NCBI GenBank assembly: GCA_044449065.1
Contig: JBIOHP010000026.1
Span: 1-57,145 of the forward strand
Reading direction: 5' to 3'
Length of the DNA: 57,145 bases
From: JBIOHP01 sp044449065
GTDB taxonomy: Bacteria > Bacteroidota > Ignavibacteria > UBA10030 > SZUA-254
This document shows, in pieces, positions 45,487 through 54,709 of this stretch; position 1 is the first letter of the stretch, and every line of letters begins with the position of its first letter. The translations under genes and the position numbers were made by a program. The notes beneath the pieces were generated by a model. That model ran no database searches and was not told the DNA's origin. It saw nothing but the letters and a program-made list of their open reading frames with translations.

Positions 45487-47010
45487 TTACCCTAAGCATC
45501 CCGCCACTTCTTCAACCCCTTTAAGAATCTCTGTCGATTTCACTAGCGCTTTCATGTTCGTGTGATCGGGATAGAGAGGGCGATCGACTTCGAGGTGCTC
45601 GACATGCTTGCGGATGATTTCATGCGCCTTGCGTACGCCGACACCGGTAGTAAAATTACGGAAATCAAGCGCCTGCGCTGCCGCCATGAATTCAATGCCA
45701 AGCACGCCGTACGCGTTATCTAATATTTGTCCGTTCTTTATCGCAGTGTTCATCCCCATCGATACAAAATCTTCCTGGTCGGCAGCCGCCGGGATTGACG
45801 CAACTGATGCGGGCGCGGATAACATCCTCTGCTCAACGATTAATGTATCAGCGGTATACTGGCTGAGCATCAAACCCGAAAACATTCCCGCGCCTTTCGT
45901 CAGGAATGCCGGCAAGCCGACGCTTAACGCCGGGTTGAGAAGCCGGTTGAGGCGGCGTTCCGAGAGTACACTCACCATTGTCACTGCCGCTCCCACCATA
46001 TCCATGGGCAGCGCTACAGGCGAACCCTGGAAATTTGCGCCGGTAAGGGTGAGTTTTTCATCGTAGAGAAAGATGGGATTATCTGCGACGCCGTTCAATT
46101 CAATTTCAACTTGTTTCTTTGCATGAGCTACGGCATCGTGCGCCGCGCCGATTACCTGAGGCGATGAACGCATCGAGTAGGCGTCTTGCACTTTTGTTTT
46201 CATCTTGCCGCTCAGCAGATCGCTTCCTTTGATGCAGGCAAGAATCGACTTGGCGCTTCTCACCGCGCCGGGAAATCCCCTCAACTCATGAAGACGCGCA
46301 TTGTACGGCTTCATATTTGCCATGAGGGCTTCCAGCGACATGGCGCAGGCAATCTCCGCCTGTCTCAACCACCTGTCGATATCGTATAAGTGAATTGCGC
46401 TCATCGCGGTCAACAGATTTGAGCCGTTGATTGTAGCCAATCCATCCCGTGCCTGCAAACCGGGTATGGGGATCCCTGCGCGTTCAAGTGCCTTCTTGCC
46501 AGGTAACCGCTCGCCGTTATAATATGCTTCCCCCTCGCCCATCATGAGCAGAGCGATCTGAGACATGGGGGCAAGGTCGCCGCATGCTCCAACCGATCCT
46601 TTTTGACAGACAACCGGAGTTACTTGTTTGTTCAACATTTCAACAAGCGTGAGGGTGATTTCGGGTCTGCAACCGGAGTTTCCGTGGGCATGAACGTTGA
46701 TTCTGCCCGCCATTGCCCCGCGCACATACTCACCCGGCGCCGGATCGCCGATTCCCGCGGCGTGATTGTAAATGAGATATTTTTGAAATTGCTTTACCTG
46801 TTCATCGTTCAATACTACTTCTGAAAACTCGCCGATTCCGGTATTAACCCCGTACATAATCTCGTGCGCCTGAATTTTTTCTTCCAGCATCAAGCGGCAT
46901 TTTTTTATTCGTTCAAGGGCTTGCGGATGAAGTTCAACTTTTTCGCCATCGCGGGCGATTCGCAGCAGTTTTTCAACAGACAGCCCTGATCCATCTAATG
47001 TAATAGACAT
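45487..47010 (-). CDS. Aromatic amino acid/histidine ammonia-lyase family (HutH-like), Cys in MIO motif
   Basis: The 507-residue protein is a full-length MIO-dependent lyase. Landmarks fall at P. putida HutH positions: Tyr53 (MYGVNTGIGEF), His83 (YNHAAGIG) and the cofactor tripeptide at 142-144. That tripeptide is Ala-Cys143-Gly, not the usual Ala-Ser-Gly (GSVGACGDLAPMSQ). Published work shows that a Ser143Cys HutH is converted to an active enzyme, so this lyase may well work. Further motifs are GVADNPIF and QEDFVSMGM, where HutH normally has QEDHVSM; this substitution makes the substrate uncertain. A strong AAAAAGGAAC ribosome site precedes the ATG. No other hut gene is present. Confidence 0.9.
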   Translation of the reverse strand: MSITLDGSGLSVEKLLRIARDGEKVELHPQALERIKKCRLMLEEKIQAHEIMYGVNTGIGEFSEVVLNDEQVKQFQKYLIYNHAAGIGDPAPGEYVRGAMAGRINVHAHGNSGCRPEITLTLVEMLNKQVTPVVCQKGSVGACGDLAPMSQIALLMMGEGEAYYNGERLPGKKALERAGIPIPGLQARDGLATINGSNLLTAMSAIHLYDIDRWLRQAEIACAMSLEALMANMKPYNARLHELRGFPGAVRSAKSILACIKGSDLLSGKMKTKVQDAYSMRSSPQVIGAAHDAVAHAKKQVEIELNGVADNPIFLYDEKLTLTGANFQGSPVALPMDMVGAAVTMVSVLSERRLNRLLNPALSVGLPAFLTKGAGMFSGLMLSQYTADTLIVEQRMLSAPASVASIPAAADQEDFVSMGMNTAIKNGQILDNAYGVLGIEFMAAAQALDFRNFTTGVGVRKAHEIIRKHVEHLEVDRPLYPDHTNMKALVKSTEILKGVEEVAGCLG

Positions 47011-47277
47011 CGTATGTTCCTTTTTTCGGTAAATCGATATGATTTCATTGGATAACTTCTGAAGATTTAAGAAGATTTACTACTAATGTACGCATATTGG
47101 ACGAGATTCTCAATGTAGTAAACCCCGGTTAATAGGATTGGTGTGCTTGTCGAACATTGCTTCACCCGGGAAGAGGATCAGATTGCTTGCGATAAAATAA
47201 AAGAAGACGTATCTTCAAATAGTAGTTATAAAAAATTAACCATTGATTGAATGGATTGAGTGAAAGGAAAATCATAA

Positions 47278-48264
47278 GTGCAAAAACGCAGGTTAGGTAA
47301 GGGTGGTCCCATCGTTTCAGCAATGGGTTTAGGATGTATGGGCATGTCGGAATTTTACGTGCCCGGGAAGGATGAAGATTCTATTGCGACAATTCACCAG
47401 GCGATAGAATACGGTATAACCTTTTTTGATACCGCTGATATGTATGGCGTTGGCAAGAACGAAGAATTGCTCGGTCGCGCCCTGAAGGGTAAACGTAACC
47501 AGGTAGTAATTGCAACTAAATTTGGCAATGTCCGCGGTTCCGATGGGAGCTTCCTTGGTGTTAACGGTTCGCCGGAATACGTTCGGTCCTGCTGCGAATC
47601 GAGTCTAAAGCGGTTGAATATCGAAACGATCGATCTTTATTATCAGCATCGTGTCGATCCAAAAACGCCCATTGAAGAAACAGTCGGCGCAATGGCTGAG
47701 CTTGTCCGCGATGGAAAAGTTCGTTTTATCGGTCTATCCGAAGCGGGAGTATCTACTATCCGGAAAGCGCATGCAACACATCCGGTTACTGCGTTACAGA
47801 CAGAATATTCGTTATGGTCGCGCGACGTTGAAAAAGAAATATTACCGGTATGCAGAGAACTTGGCGTCGGGTTTGTTCCCTATAGTCCTCTCGGAAGGGG
47901 ATTTCTTGCTGCCCGATTTAAATCAGAGACAGATTTTGCGCCGGGGGATTTTAGAAAGAACCACCCACGATTTCAGGGTGAGAACCTTCATCGTAATCAG
48001 CAAATCGTTAAGCTTATGAACGATTTCGCCGCAGAAAAAAAATGTACTCCGGCGCAGTTAGCTCTCGCCTGGATACTATCTTGCGGCAGCGACGTCGTTC
48101 CCATTCCCGGCACAAAAAAAGTAAATTACCTTCGTGAAAATGTTCAGGCGCTGAAAGTAACGTTAACGCCGGAAGACATTCATCGATTGGAGGATACTTT
48201 TCAACCGGGGCTTGCAGCAGGAGAACGGTATCCCGCCCACCAAATGCTGCGAGTGAATATTTGA
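47278..48264 (+). CDS. Aldo/keto reductase
   Basis: The 328-residue AKR begins at GTG with a GAAAGGAAAA ribosome site. The catalytic tetrad is visible: FFDTADMYG (Asp, Tyr), IATKFGN (Lys) and YYQHRVDP (His). Also typical of the AKR13-like group: KGGPIVSAMGLGCMGMSEFY, GFVPYSPLGRGFL and VVPIPGTKKVNYLREN. Such enzymes reduce aldehydes with NADPH. It is divergent from the HutH-like gene. Confidence 0.95.
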   Translation: MQKRRLGKGGPIVSAMGLGCMGMSEFYVPGKDEDSIATIHQAIEYGITFFDTADMYGVGKNEELLGRALKGKRNQVVIATKFGNVRGSDGSFLGVNGSPEYVRSCCESSLKRLNIETIDLYYQHRVDPKTPIEETVGAMAELVRDGKVRFIGLSEAGVSTIRKAHATHPVTALQTEYSLWSRDVEKEILPVCRELGVGFVPYSPLGRGFLAARFKSETDFAPGDFRKNHPRFQGENLHRNQQIVKLMNDFAAEKKCTPAQLALAWILSCGSDVVPIPGTKKVNYLRENVQALKVTLTPEDIHRLEDTFQPGLAAGERYPAHQMLRVNI

Positions 48265-48336
48265 GAATAAAGACGGTGCGGGTGTGTATATGCTCGGATG
48301 CGCGTAAAACCCGCAATAGTTTTCACGAAAAATAAA

Positions 48337-48366
48337 AAACCCGCTCCGACACATGAGCGGGTTTTG
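48337..48366 (+). terminator. Intrinsic (possibly bidirectional) terminator
   Basis: Perfect 10-base arms AAACCCGCTC (48,337-48,346) and GAGCGGGTTT (48,355-48,364) lie between the convergent aldo/keto reductase and pilin-like operon. A-rich sequence on one side and T-rich on the other allow it to serve both strands. Confidence 0.75.
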
Positions 48367-48431
48367 CTTCTTCCCCGGAATCATTAGGTTAGTCATCCAC
48401 GCTTATCTATTCATACCAGGGATTTATCGGG

Positions 48432-49733
48432 TTATTCTTTCCATAAGAGAACTTCAAAGAATCCGGTGATCGGGTAATTCGGCGGACACGAGACGTAAAA
48501 CCGGTTATCGAATTGGAAATAATTTCTGTAGCCGTATTTAACGCTGCCATCGCTGTTCGGCGTGGAAAAAGCGCCAATATTATAACTTGTCAGAGAGCCG
48601 ATAAGTCTTACCGATCCCAAACCTGTTGCTTTTGTGTTATTATATAAATCGGTATAAAATTTTCCCGTGCGGGTAAAGACTCCCGCCTCGATTATGACGT
48701 CGTGTTGGGCTGGGACGGTGGGAGGATTGAATCCCGGCGGAGCGGGTATATCGATGCTGTTATCCGCCATGAGACCGAGCATATCCGTGCCTGCACCGGC
48801 GAGAAGGGGATCGGTCGCATATTTGATATTTCCGGTGATAAATGCATTCCCGGTAGTGGAGCTGCCTTTTGTTCCACCGGCGATAATGGTCAATCTGCCT
48901 TTCAGCGTTCCTTGAATGTTTATGTTCCCGCCATTTACCCAAATTGTTGCATTGGGAGCGAGCGTCAGAATTTTTACTGTGGTCAAAGGACCCGTCCATG
49001 CACCTTTCGCTTCCTGATAGGTAATCGTACTATCGGAGTTAAGTGTGACGGTAAGAGAATAGTTGCCGCTTGGCGATCCGGGAGGAGTAAAGACTTTCCC
49101 CCGTGCGGTGGCAGAATCCTGGGTTGGGCCAAAACTTTGCGGCATCGGCACGGCTACGCCCGATTGATACCCGCCGAGAAATTGAGGGGTTACGCCTGCA
49201 TGTGGTAATTTTGGATTTGTTCCATTTTTTGACGTTGTTTTGCCGAAAAAGACGGGCGATCCGCTGATGTTCATGACTGAATCGATATGACAGGGACCGT
49301 ACACACTGTCCCCTGTCGCCCAGGATACTCCACCGCCCATATTTTGAAGATACACGCAAAATTCCGCAAACGTGCTCGGTCCCAATAACACCTCTATTGT
49401 ATCAAGGAAATTTTGATTGTTCGTTGTGTAGAGAGAAGTTGAATGAATTCTTTTTCGTACCACTCCGTAGGAGGTTGTTTCAGCAGTTACCCACACATTG
49501 AAAGTCCCGCCGCTTAAGCTCAAGTTAGAATAACCGGTAGTCCAGGCTTTATTGAGGAAGATTTGATTGGCGGCAATATTTGCTCCGCTCACGGCAATAT
49601 TATGCGCCATCGTTCTCCCGTTGTATGTGGTAAAATTAGCGTAAGAGGAAGAGGCGTACCGGTACATGTTCGGGCCCAAAACAAGTATCACAAACGTTAG
49701 CGAAGCAACCATCATTAATGCAGTTCGTCCCAT
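48432..49733 (-). CDS. Membrane-anchored pilin-like/PilX-like hypothetical protein
   Basis: The 433-residue protein begins with a hydrophobic segment right at the N-terminus (MGRTALMMVASLTFVILVLG, a single anchor) and is otherwise extracytoplasmic, with beta-rich, Gly/Ser/Thr/Asn-rich sequence. The region GNINIQGTLKGRLTIIAGG ... GNAFITGNIKY looks like a right-handed beta-type repeat. It is the last of three genes with the same topology, 10 bases after the previous one. The set resembles the PilV/PilW/PilX minor pilins in order and N-terminal hydrophobicity, but no G-F/T-L-x-E prepilin site was found. Function unknown. Confidence 0.65.
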   Translation of the reverse strand: MGRTALMMVASLTFVILVLGPNMYRYASSSYANFTTYNGRTMAHNIAVSGANIAANQIFLNKAWTTGYSNLSLSGGTFNVWVTAETTSYGVVRKRIHSTSLYTTNNQNFLDTIEVLLGPSTFAEFCVYLQNMGGGVSWATGDSVYGPCHIDSVMNISGSPVFFGKTTSKNGTNPKLPHAGVTPQFLGGYQSGVAVPMPQSFGPTQDSATARGKVFTPPGSPSGNYSLTVTLNSDSTITYQEAKGAWTGPLTTVKILTLAPNATIWVNGGNINIQGTLKGRLTIIAGGTKGSSTTGNAFITGNIKYATDPLLAGAGTDMLGLMADNSIDIPAPPGFNPPTVPAQHDVIIEAGVFTRTGKFYTDLYNNTKATGLGSVRLIGSLTSYNIGAFSTPNSDGSVKYGYRNYFQFDNRFYVSCPPNYPITGFFEVLLWKE

Positions 49734-49743
49734 AGTTTATCTC

Positions 49744-50346
49744 CTATCGAGTCATTAAGTTTCTTGCCGATAGCCGCAATTGTCTCCAGTAGGAGTAAGC
49801 GCCGAGCGAATCGGGTAATACCGGGCTTTTCAGCATAATCGTTAATTGGATTTCCAGCACTCCGCTGTAGGGAAAAGTTATCGGTAGTGTTTTTGGAGTC
49901 GCCATCCAGTCGAAATATGCGAAATCAAACTGGGTCAATCCTACATTATACATGGCTGCGGGTTGGCTGTTGATCTGACGGTACAACGGAAAATCGTTGG
50001 GATTAGGCGTCAGGGGCAGATCGGAGGGCGACCCAACGTAATATTTCACAGTATCCATTGTGCCATCGCCATTCACGTCGGCAAGGAACGAAATGTTATG
50101 CGCGCCTGCCGCAACAATGGAGTTGGAAGTTTGGGTAAAGGAATCGGGCTTCGCGCAGTAGGCGATCAGGCGGAAATCTTTTTCAAGCAGTCTGGTTACC
50201 GTGGTAATATTTGTTTGGACGATCAGATCGCTTCCGTCGGTGTATGTCATCTGAGAGATATCATTTTGCATGTTGATCACCATAATATACAAGGTGCCGG
50301 CAATAAAGATAGAACCGATGATATCAAAAATCGAACTATATCCCAT
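49744..50346 (-). CDS. Membrane-anchored pilin-like hypothetical protein (PilW-like position)
   Basis: The 200-residue protein starts MGYSSIFDIIGSIFIAGTLYIMVI, a single anchor, followed by a polar extracytoplasmic domain with IAYCAKPDS and VNGDGTMDTVKYYVGSPS. It begins 18 bases after the stop of the preceding gene and is part of the same operon. No conserved domain is recognised. Its size and anchor fit a minor-pilin-like part. Confidence 0.65.
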   Translation of the reverse strand: MGYSSIFDIIGSIFIAGTLYIMVINMQNDISQMTYTDGSDLIVQTNITTVTRLLEKDFRLIAYCAKPDSFTQTSNSIVAAGAHNISFLADVNGDGTMDTVKYYVGSPSDLPLTPNPNDFPLYRQINSQPAAMYNVGLTQFDFAYFDWMATPKTLPITFPYSGVLEIQLTIMLKSPVLPDSLGAYSYWRQLRLSARNLMTR

Positions 50347-50364
50347 AGTTGTATTCCTTCCAGG

Positions 50365-50859
50365 TTAACGGAAATAAAAGTAGCTGAAAACGTACTCAGC
50401 TTTTACCGTGTCTTTGAGATGCGGGCTGGTTACGTTCACCGTTATTTTTTTGTGCCAGGTCTGCGTACTGGCGGCGACATTAAGATTTGAGGGATCGACA
50501 TAACAGACTTTGCAATTTACATAAAAGGAATCCGGAAGCTGGAAAAATAACGTATCCTTGAAATTGTTGAATTCATCAAAATAATCAAATTTGGGGTATA
50601 CGTCTCCTGCTTCAGGACCGAGGTTTGCCGGTGTCGCTAATGTTGAGAGCTTGGTAATGGCGCTGTCGTAGGTCGATTTATCAAAATATTTATTTTGCGC
50701 TTCTTCAATGATCGACGTTGATATGGAAATTGCGGCAATTCCGCATTTTGACCGCAACAGCACATTGCCGCTTGAATTAAACCCTTGATATATACCTAAT
50801 AGCAGGGTTAATAAAAGCGACATCGCGCATATCGTTACAAACGTTTGTCCGGTACTCAT
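50365..50859 (-). CDS. Membrane-anchored pilin-like hypothetical protein (PilV-like position)
   Basis: The 164-residue protein starts MSTGQTFVTICAMSLLLTLLLGIY, a single anchor, followed by an extracytoplasmic domain ending in VKAEYVFSYFYFR. It is first in the three-gene operon. The region upstream (50,860-51,147) is A+T-rich and presumably carries the promoter. No prepilin cleavage motif is visible. The role is unknown; the group may form a surface or secretion structure. Confidence 0.65.
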   Translation of the reverse strand: MSTGQTFVTICAMSLLLTLLLGIYQGFNSSGNVLLRSKCGIAAISISTSIIEEAQNKYFDKSTYDSAITKLSTLATPANLGPEAGDVYPKFDYFDEFNNFKDTLFFQLPDSFYVNCKVCYVDPSNLNVAASTQTWHKKITVNVTSPHLKDTVKAEYVFSYFYFR

Positions 50860-51147
50860 GTTATTCCTTAATCAGTGTCCTGTTTGTTTCTGAATAACTG
50901 TTATCAACTACAGGTACAATTTACTAAAGATAGCAGGCGCTGAATATCGGATGAATGCCTATTTATTGATAGGAATTAGTCCTATGCTTAAAAACCTATC
51001 AAACGAAGGGGATTTCTGTGTGATGAAACACACAATTGAGGAAAGTTTGGGGATTTAACTATAAAATTAGGGTATTAATTTTCCTTCCATATAAGACGTA
51101 TTGAGATTTTGATGGTAAAGTCCAAAAATTATTCCGATGGCAGTGGA

Positions 51148-51783
51148 TTATTCCAGCAATTTATTTTGGATGGCGTACTGAACAAGATCGGCGTTGGTTT
51201 TCATATTCATCTTCTCCAGAATATGCGTCCGGTATGTGCTGACAGTTTTGACGCTCAGGGAAAGTTCATTGGAAATTTCCGTAACCGTTTTGCCCGCCGC
51301 CAGCAGGCACAGCACCTGAAATTCCCTGTTTGAAAGCTTTTCGTGGGGCGGTTTATCCGACTCATTTCCTATATAATACGCGAGACGTTCAGCGAGATCA
51401 GGGCTGAGGAATTTACCGCCGGAGTGTACTTTGCGGATCGCTTCGACTAATTGGACGGAAACGCTCTGTTTTCCGACATAACCCGATGCGCCCGCTTTAA
51501 TGCACCGGATGGCAAACTGTTCCTCAGGATGCATGCTCAAAATCAGCACGGGGAGTTTCGGATGTTGCTGCTTAATATCCTGGAGGACTTCAATCCCGTT
51601 TCTCCCGGGCATGGAAATATCCAGTACTACAACATCCCAGTTATTGCCGGTTCTGAGAAGGTCGAGAACTTCCTGTCCGCTCGATGCTTCACCGGTTACG
51701 GTCATATCCGGGAACGCCATGAGCATATATTTTAAACCCTCCCGGACAATAGAGTGATCGTCTGCTATTAAAATGCGGATCAT
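51148..51783 (-). CDS. NarL/FixJ-type response regulator
   Basis: I take the ATG at 51,783 (MIRILIADDH), preceded by GGGGG five to ten bases upstream, not the longer frame. The receiver domain has Asp8-Asp9, phospho-acceptor Asp55 (VVVLDISMPG) and a Lys near residue 105. The C-terminal LuxR/GerE helix-turn-helix is clear (LSNREFQVLCLLAAGKTVTEISNELSLSVKTVSTYRTHILEKM). It pairs with the sensor kinase immediately upstream in the transcript (63-base gap). The target genes are not evident; the neighbouring pilin-like operon is a candidate. Confidence 0.94.
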   Translation of the reverse strand: MIRILIADDHSIVREGLKYMLMAFPDMTVTGEASSGQEVLDLLRTGNNWDVVVLDISMPGRNGIEVLQDIKQQHPKLPVLILSMHPEEQFAIRCIKAGASGYVGKQSVSVQLVEAIRKVHSGGKFLSPDLAERLAYYIGNESDKPPHEKLSNREFQVLCLLAAGKTVTEISNELSLSVKTVSTYRTHILEKMNMKTNADLVQYAIQNKLLE

Positions 51784-51846
51784 ATTATTGCAATTCCCCC
51801 CAGGAGATGAAAGATCTGCACACATAAAATAATTTCATATTTAGAA

Positions 51847-53346
51847 TCATAATGGTATATCCTTCTCTTCAACCTGCGGATGCTCAGTTTTCACCATGGG
51901 GACCCGCACCACAACCAGAGTGCCTTTGCCTGCGGCGCCTGAGACATAGACTTCTCCATGGAATGGCGCAACCCGTTCGCGCATACCCAACAAGCCGAGT
52001 GAATCCATGGATTGAATTTCCGTCTCGGTGATGCCTTTTCCGTTATCCTGAACCTCGAGCACAATATAATCGAACGAAATGCCCATGTTAATTTTAATTT
52101 CGCTCGCTTTCGCGTGACGCGCAACGTTAGTCATTGTTTCCTGCAACACCCGGAAGAGCGGCGTTGCGTATTCAGCCGGGATATCTTTATCTTCGAGCCG
52201 GGAATTAAATTCGCAATGAATGTCCGTTCGTTCGATGAATTGATGGATGTACCACTCAATGCCGGCGACCAAACCGACTTTATCGAGTATCGGGGGGCGT
52301 AATTCGGCGACAATTTTCTGGATCGATCCGATAGTGGTATCGACAAGCGTGGACATCGATTGAAGTTTATCGGTCAATCGTTCGGCTAACGATGGATCGG
52401 CGGTGGTTTTCAAAGCAAAAAGAACCCCGGTGATATACATTTTCAATCCGGTCAACGCCTGCCCGAACTCGTCATGAATTTCCCGGGCGATCCATTGACG
52501 TTCTTCCTCCCGGACGGATTGAAGACGAATCGAGAGCTTGTGGAGCTGGTTTTCCACTTTGCGACGCGTCTCAATTTCACCGACTAATTGTTTCGTGCGA
52601 ACTTCAATCCGGCGTTCAAGCTGGGTGTTGATCGTTCCCAGCGTGTTTTGAACGAAATCGACGGCGTCGATCATCTCGTGAAACGTATGCTCATTTTTAC
52701 GATTCGATTCTTCTGGTAATTCGGGGAATCCCTCCAAAAGGTTTTTTTCACGAAATTCATTTGCAAGATGTTCAATGTTCCGGATTGGTTTTGTGATCGT
52801 AACCGCGATTCCAGAAATTATAAACAACCCAACGAGGTAGATGACAAAACTTGTAGCAAGTATGGTAAACCGTATGGTATGAATTTCCTGGCGAAAATCT
52901 TGAAGAGAAAATCCCGTGTAAAGATTGCCAACCGTTTTACCCTGAAACGATATCCGGTTGAATGTTCGCAGCGTAAATCCATCGGGTGAAATCTCCGAAG
53001 GAGTGGTAATGAACATTGCTGCATCCGATTCACTTCCTGTTTGAGAGTTGGAGGCAAGAATTGTTCCGGTGTTATCGGTGACGAGAACATAAATAATATC
53101 GCGATTGAGCTGGGTTCCATTCAGAATCCGCGACATGGTTTCGCGGTCGCGCGTCAAAACGCTTTGACCCAGTGCAACGCCCGTCATCTCGTTGATGCTT
53201 CGCGCCTTATCGATGATCGAAAACAAGGTGAACACTTCCATTTTTGACGGGATATAAAAATACATGATGAGCGTTACAATTCCGAAAAGCGCGCTGAAAA
53301 GGATTGTAAGTTTTGTCCGGATCTTTAACCTTATTTTAGGTCTCAT
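51847..53346 (-). CDS. Membrane sensor histidine kinase (NarX/DegS-type)
   Basis: The 499-residue kinase has a first transmembrane segment (~13-32), an extracytoplasmic sensor (~33-160), a second segment (~163-186) and a HAMP-like linker (ITKPIRNIEHLANEFREKN). A coiled coil leads to the HisKA_3 dimerisation domain with His291 (REIHDEFGQALTGLKMYI). The C-terminal ATPase has ETMTNVARHA, VQDNGKGI and LGMRERV. It autophosphorylates and passes phosphate to the NarL-type regulator downstream. The ligand sensed is unknown. Confidence 0.94.
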   Translation of the reverse strand: MRPKIRLKIRTKLTILFSALFGIVTLIMYFYIPSKMEVFTLFSIIDKARSINEMTGVALGQSVLTRDRETMSRILNGTQLNRDIIYVLVTDNTGTILASNSQTGSESDAAMFITTPSEISPDGFTLRTFNRISFQGKTVGNLYTGFSLQDFRQEIHTIRFTILATSFVIYLVGLFIISGIAVTITKPIRNIEHLANEFREKNLLEGFPELPEESNRKNEHTFHEMIDAVDFVQNTLGTINTQLERRIEVRTKQLVGEIETRRKVENQLHKLSIRLQSVREEERQWIAREIHDEFGQALTGLKMYITGVLFALKTTADPSLAERLTDKLQSMSTLVDTTIGSIQKIVAELRPPILDKVGLVAGIEWYIHQFIERTDIHCEFNSRLEDKDIPAEYATPLFRVLQETMTNVARHAKASEIKINMGISFDYIVLEVQDNGKGITETEIQSMDSLGLLGMRERVAPFHGEVYVSGAAGKGTLVVVRVPMVKTEHPQVEEKDIPL

Positions 53347-53829
53347 CTGCGGCGGGTAAGCTTAATATCTTCTTGTTTGCGCCAGCATGAAGCATGTAAT
53401 CAGTACAGCCGGTAGAATAGTCATTCTTGTATGCGATATTCATCGTTTAAAGTTTCACGTTAAAGGTAGAGAATTGAAAACAAAGAATCAAACGTATGAT
53501 TGATCAGCGTTACGCTATCGCGATACAGGTAAAACTCTCAGAAAAACCGATTTCATAAGAAATAATAACTTGAGGATCACCGCCTATCGAGACGAAACAC
53601 CATCCCGTAAACCTTGCTTCCGGATGACGCCGGGTGGATAGCATCTTTATTCAGATACTTCTTTGTATTCTGTCGTCTAATTAGACTCTATTATCCAATA
53701 TCAACACGCTTACCGGAATTTTTTCAGAAACTCCTATGTTACGTATTACACTATTACGTTCTGTGTTTAATAAACTCACTCACCATATATATTAACTATT
53801 GTTTCCCATTTAGGAAGGAGCAAGGAAGT
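53347..53829. other. Divergent intergenic region
   Basis: The open frame that continues upstream of 53,830 is not protein-like, so this whole gap (~480 bases) is probably noncoding. It must hold the promoters for the kinase (minus) and the Tat protein (plus). AAGGAGCAAGGAAG precedes the ATG at 53,830. No repeats or structured RNA were recognised. Confidence 0.5.
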
Positions 53830-54519
53830 ATGTTTGATTTACAACAACCCACCCCTCGCCGGGGATTTCTAGGAAGTATTGCAGCGGGAGCAGTAACACT
53901 TGGGATCACAAGTTTAACCGCTCCGTTTCGTTCCCTCGCTGCGACGGCGAAACCGACGCCCGAAGGCGATTTATCGGAATTCGATACATGGCTCGGAAAA
54001 ATCAAAGGCAAGCACCGGCAGATATTTGACGCTCCGGGCGCAAATGGCGGAATGCCATTCGCTTGGTCGCGAGTATTTTTAATGACCAACAGCCAGCTTG
54101 GCGCGTCTGCCGATGATATATCGACCGTGATTGTTTTACGGCATGAAGCGATTCCTCTTGCCATGCACAATGAGATGTGGTCGAAGTACAAATTTGGCGA
54201 CGCCTTTAAAATCACCGACGGCGCAACGAAGGAAGCGGCAGTTCGTAATCCGTTTTACCAGCCGAAAGAAGGCGAGCTCCCGCTGCCCGGAATGGCAATC
54301 GAGGATCTCATGAAAGACGGCGTCCTGATCGGCGTTTGCGATATGGCGCTTACGGTATACAGCGGGAAGATCGGCAAGGATATGAATATGGACGCAGCGG
54401 TAGTGAAGAAAGATTGGATATCCGGATTGCTCCCGGGCATTCAACTTCTTCCATCCGGAGTGCTTGCGGTGAATCGCGCGCAGGAACACGGCTGTTCCTA
54501 TTGTTTCGCCGGAGCATAA
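53830..54519 (+). CDS. Tat-exported DsrE-like protein
   Basis: The 229-residue protein starts at the ATG at 53,830 with a twin-arginine signal (PTPRRGFLGSIAAGAVTLGI), a strong ribosome site and a clear cleavage region (SLAATAKP). The mature domain resembles the DsrE/F-like fold: VFLMTNSQLG near the first strand, GVLIGVCDMAL with a central Cys, and a C-terminal LLPGIQLLPSGVLAVNRAQEHGCSYCF. DsrE-family proteins take part in sulfur relay, and the adjacent thiosulfate dehydrogenase-like gene fits that theme. The family call is by eye. The function of the terminal CSYCF is not known. Confidence 0.7.
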   Translation: MFDLQQPTPRRGFLGSIAAGAVTLGITSLTAPFRSLAATAKPTPEGDLSEFDTWLGKIKGKHRQIFDAPGANGGMPFAWSRVFLMTNSQLGASADDISTVIVLRHEAIPLAMHNEMWSKYKFGDAFKITDGATKEAAVRNPFYQPKEGELPLPGMAIEDLMKDGVLIGVCDMALTVYSGKIGKDMNMDAAVVKKDWISGLLPGIQLLPSGVLAVNRAQEHGCSYCFAGA

Positions 54520-54572
54520 CGGTTCGCTGATTTATAATTTATAAAGTAGGGAAGTGTATCGGTATTACGTTT

Positions 54573-54622
54573 GTCTCCCTTACGGAGGGGGACGCGATGT
54601 GTAATTCACATCGCAGGGAGTC
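54573..54622. repeat. Dispersed double-hairpin repeat, copy 2
   Basis: The hairpins GTCTCCCT...AGGGGGAC (54,573-54,593) and GCGATGTG...CACATCGC (54,594-54,614) followed by AGGGAGTC match the element at 26,335-26,384, with compensating differences in the stems (Y/R changes in both arms). The conserved pairing argues for a real structured element. Confidence 0.6.
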
Positions 54623-54674
54623 AGGTGTAGACTCAAACGTATCCCATTCATTTCGTATACACGATACTATATAC

Positions 54675-54709
54675 AAAGGCATTCTGATTAATCGGAATGC
54701 CTTTTTCAT
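54675..54709. terminator. Bidirectional intrinsic terminator
   Basis: Perfect 10-base arms AAAGGCATTC (54,675-54,684) and GAATGCCTTT (54,695-54,704) sit between the convergent Tat and TsdA-like genes, with a T-run after the second arm. Confidence 0.8.

Noticed and set aside
53614..53829. N-terminal extension of the Tat protein
   Set aside because: The extension is rich in Leu, Tyr, Phe and Cys, and lies ahead of a much better start with an AAGGAAG site and a canonical twin-arginine signal at 53,830.
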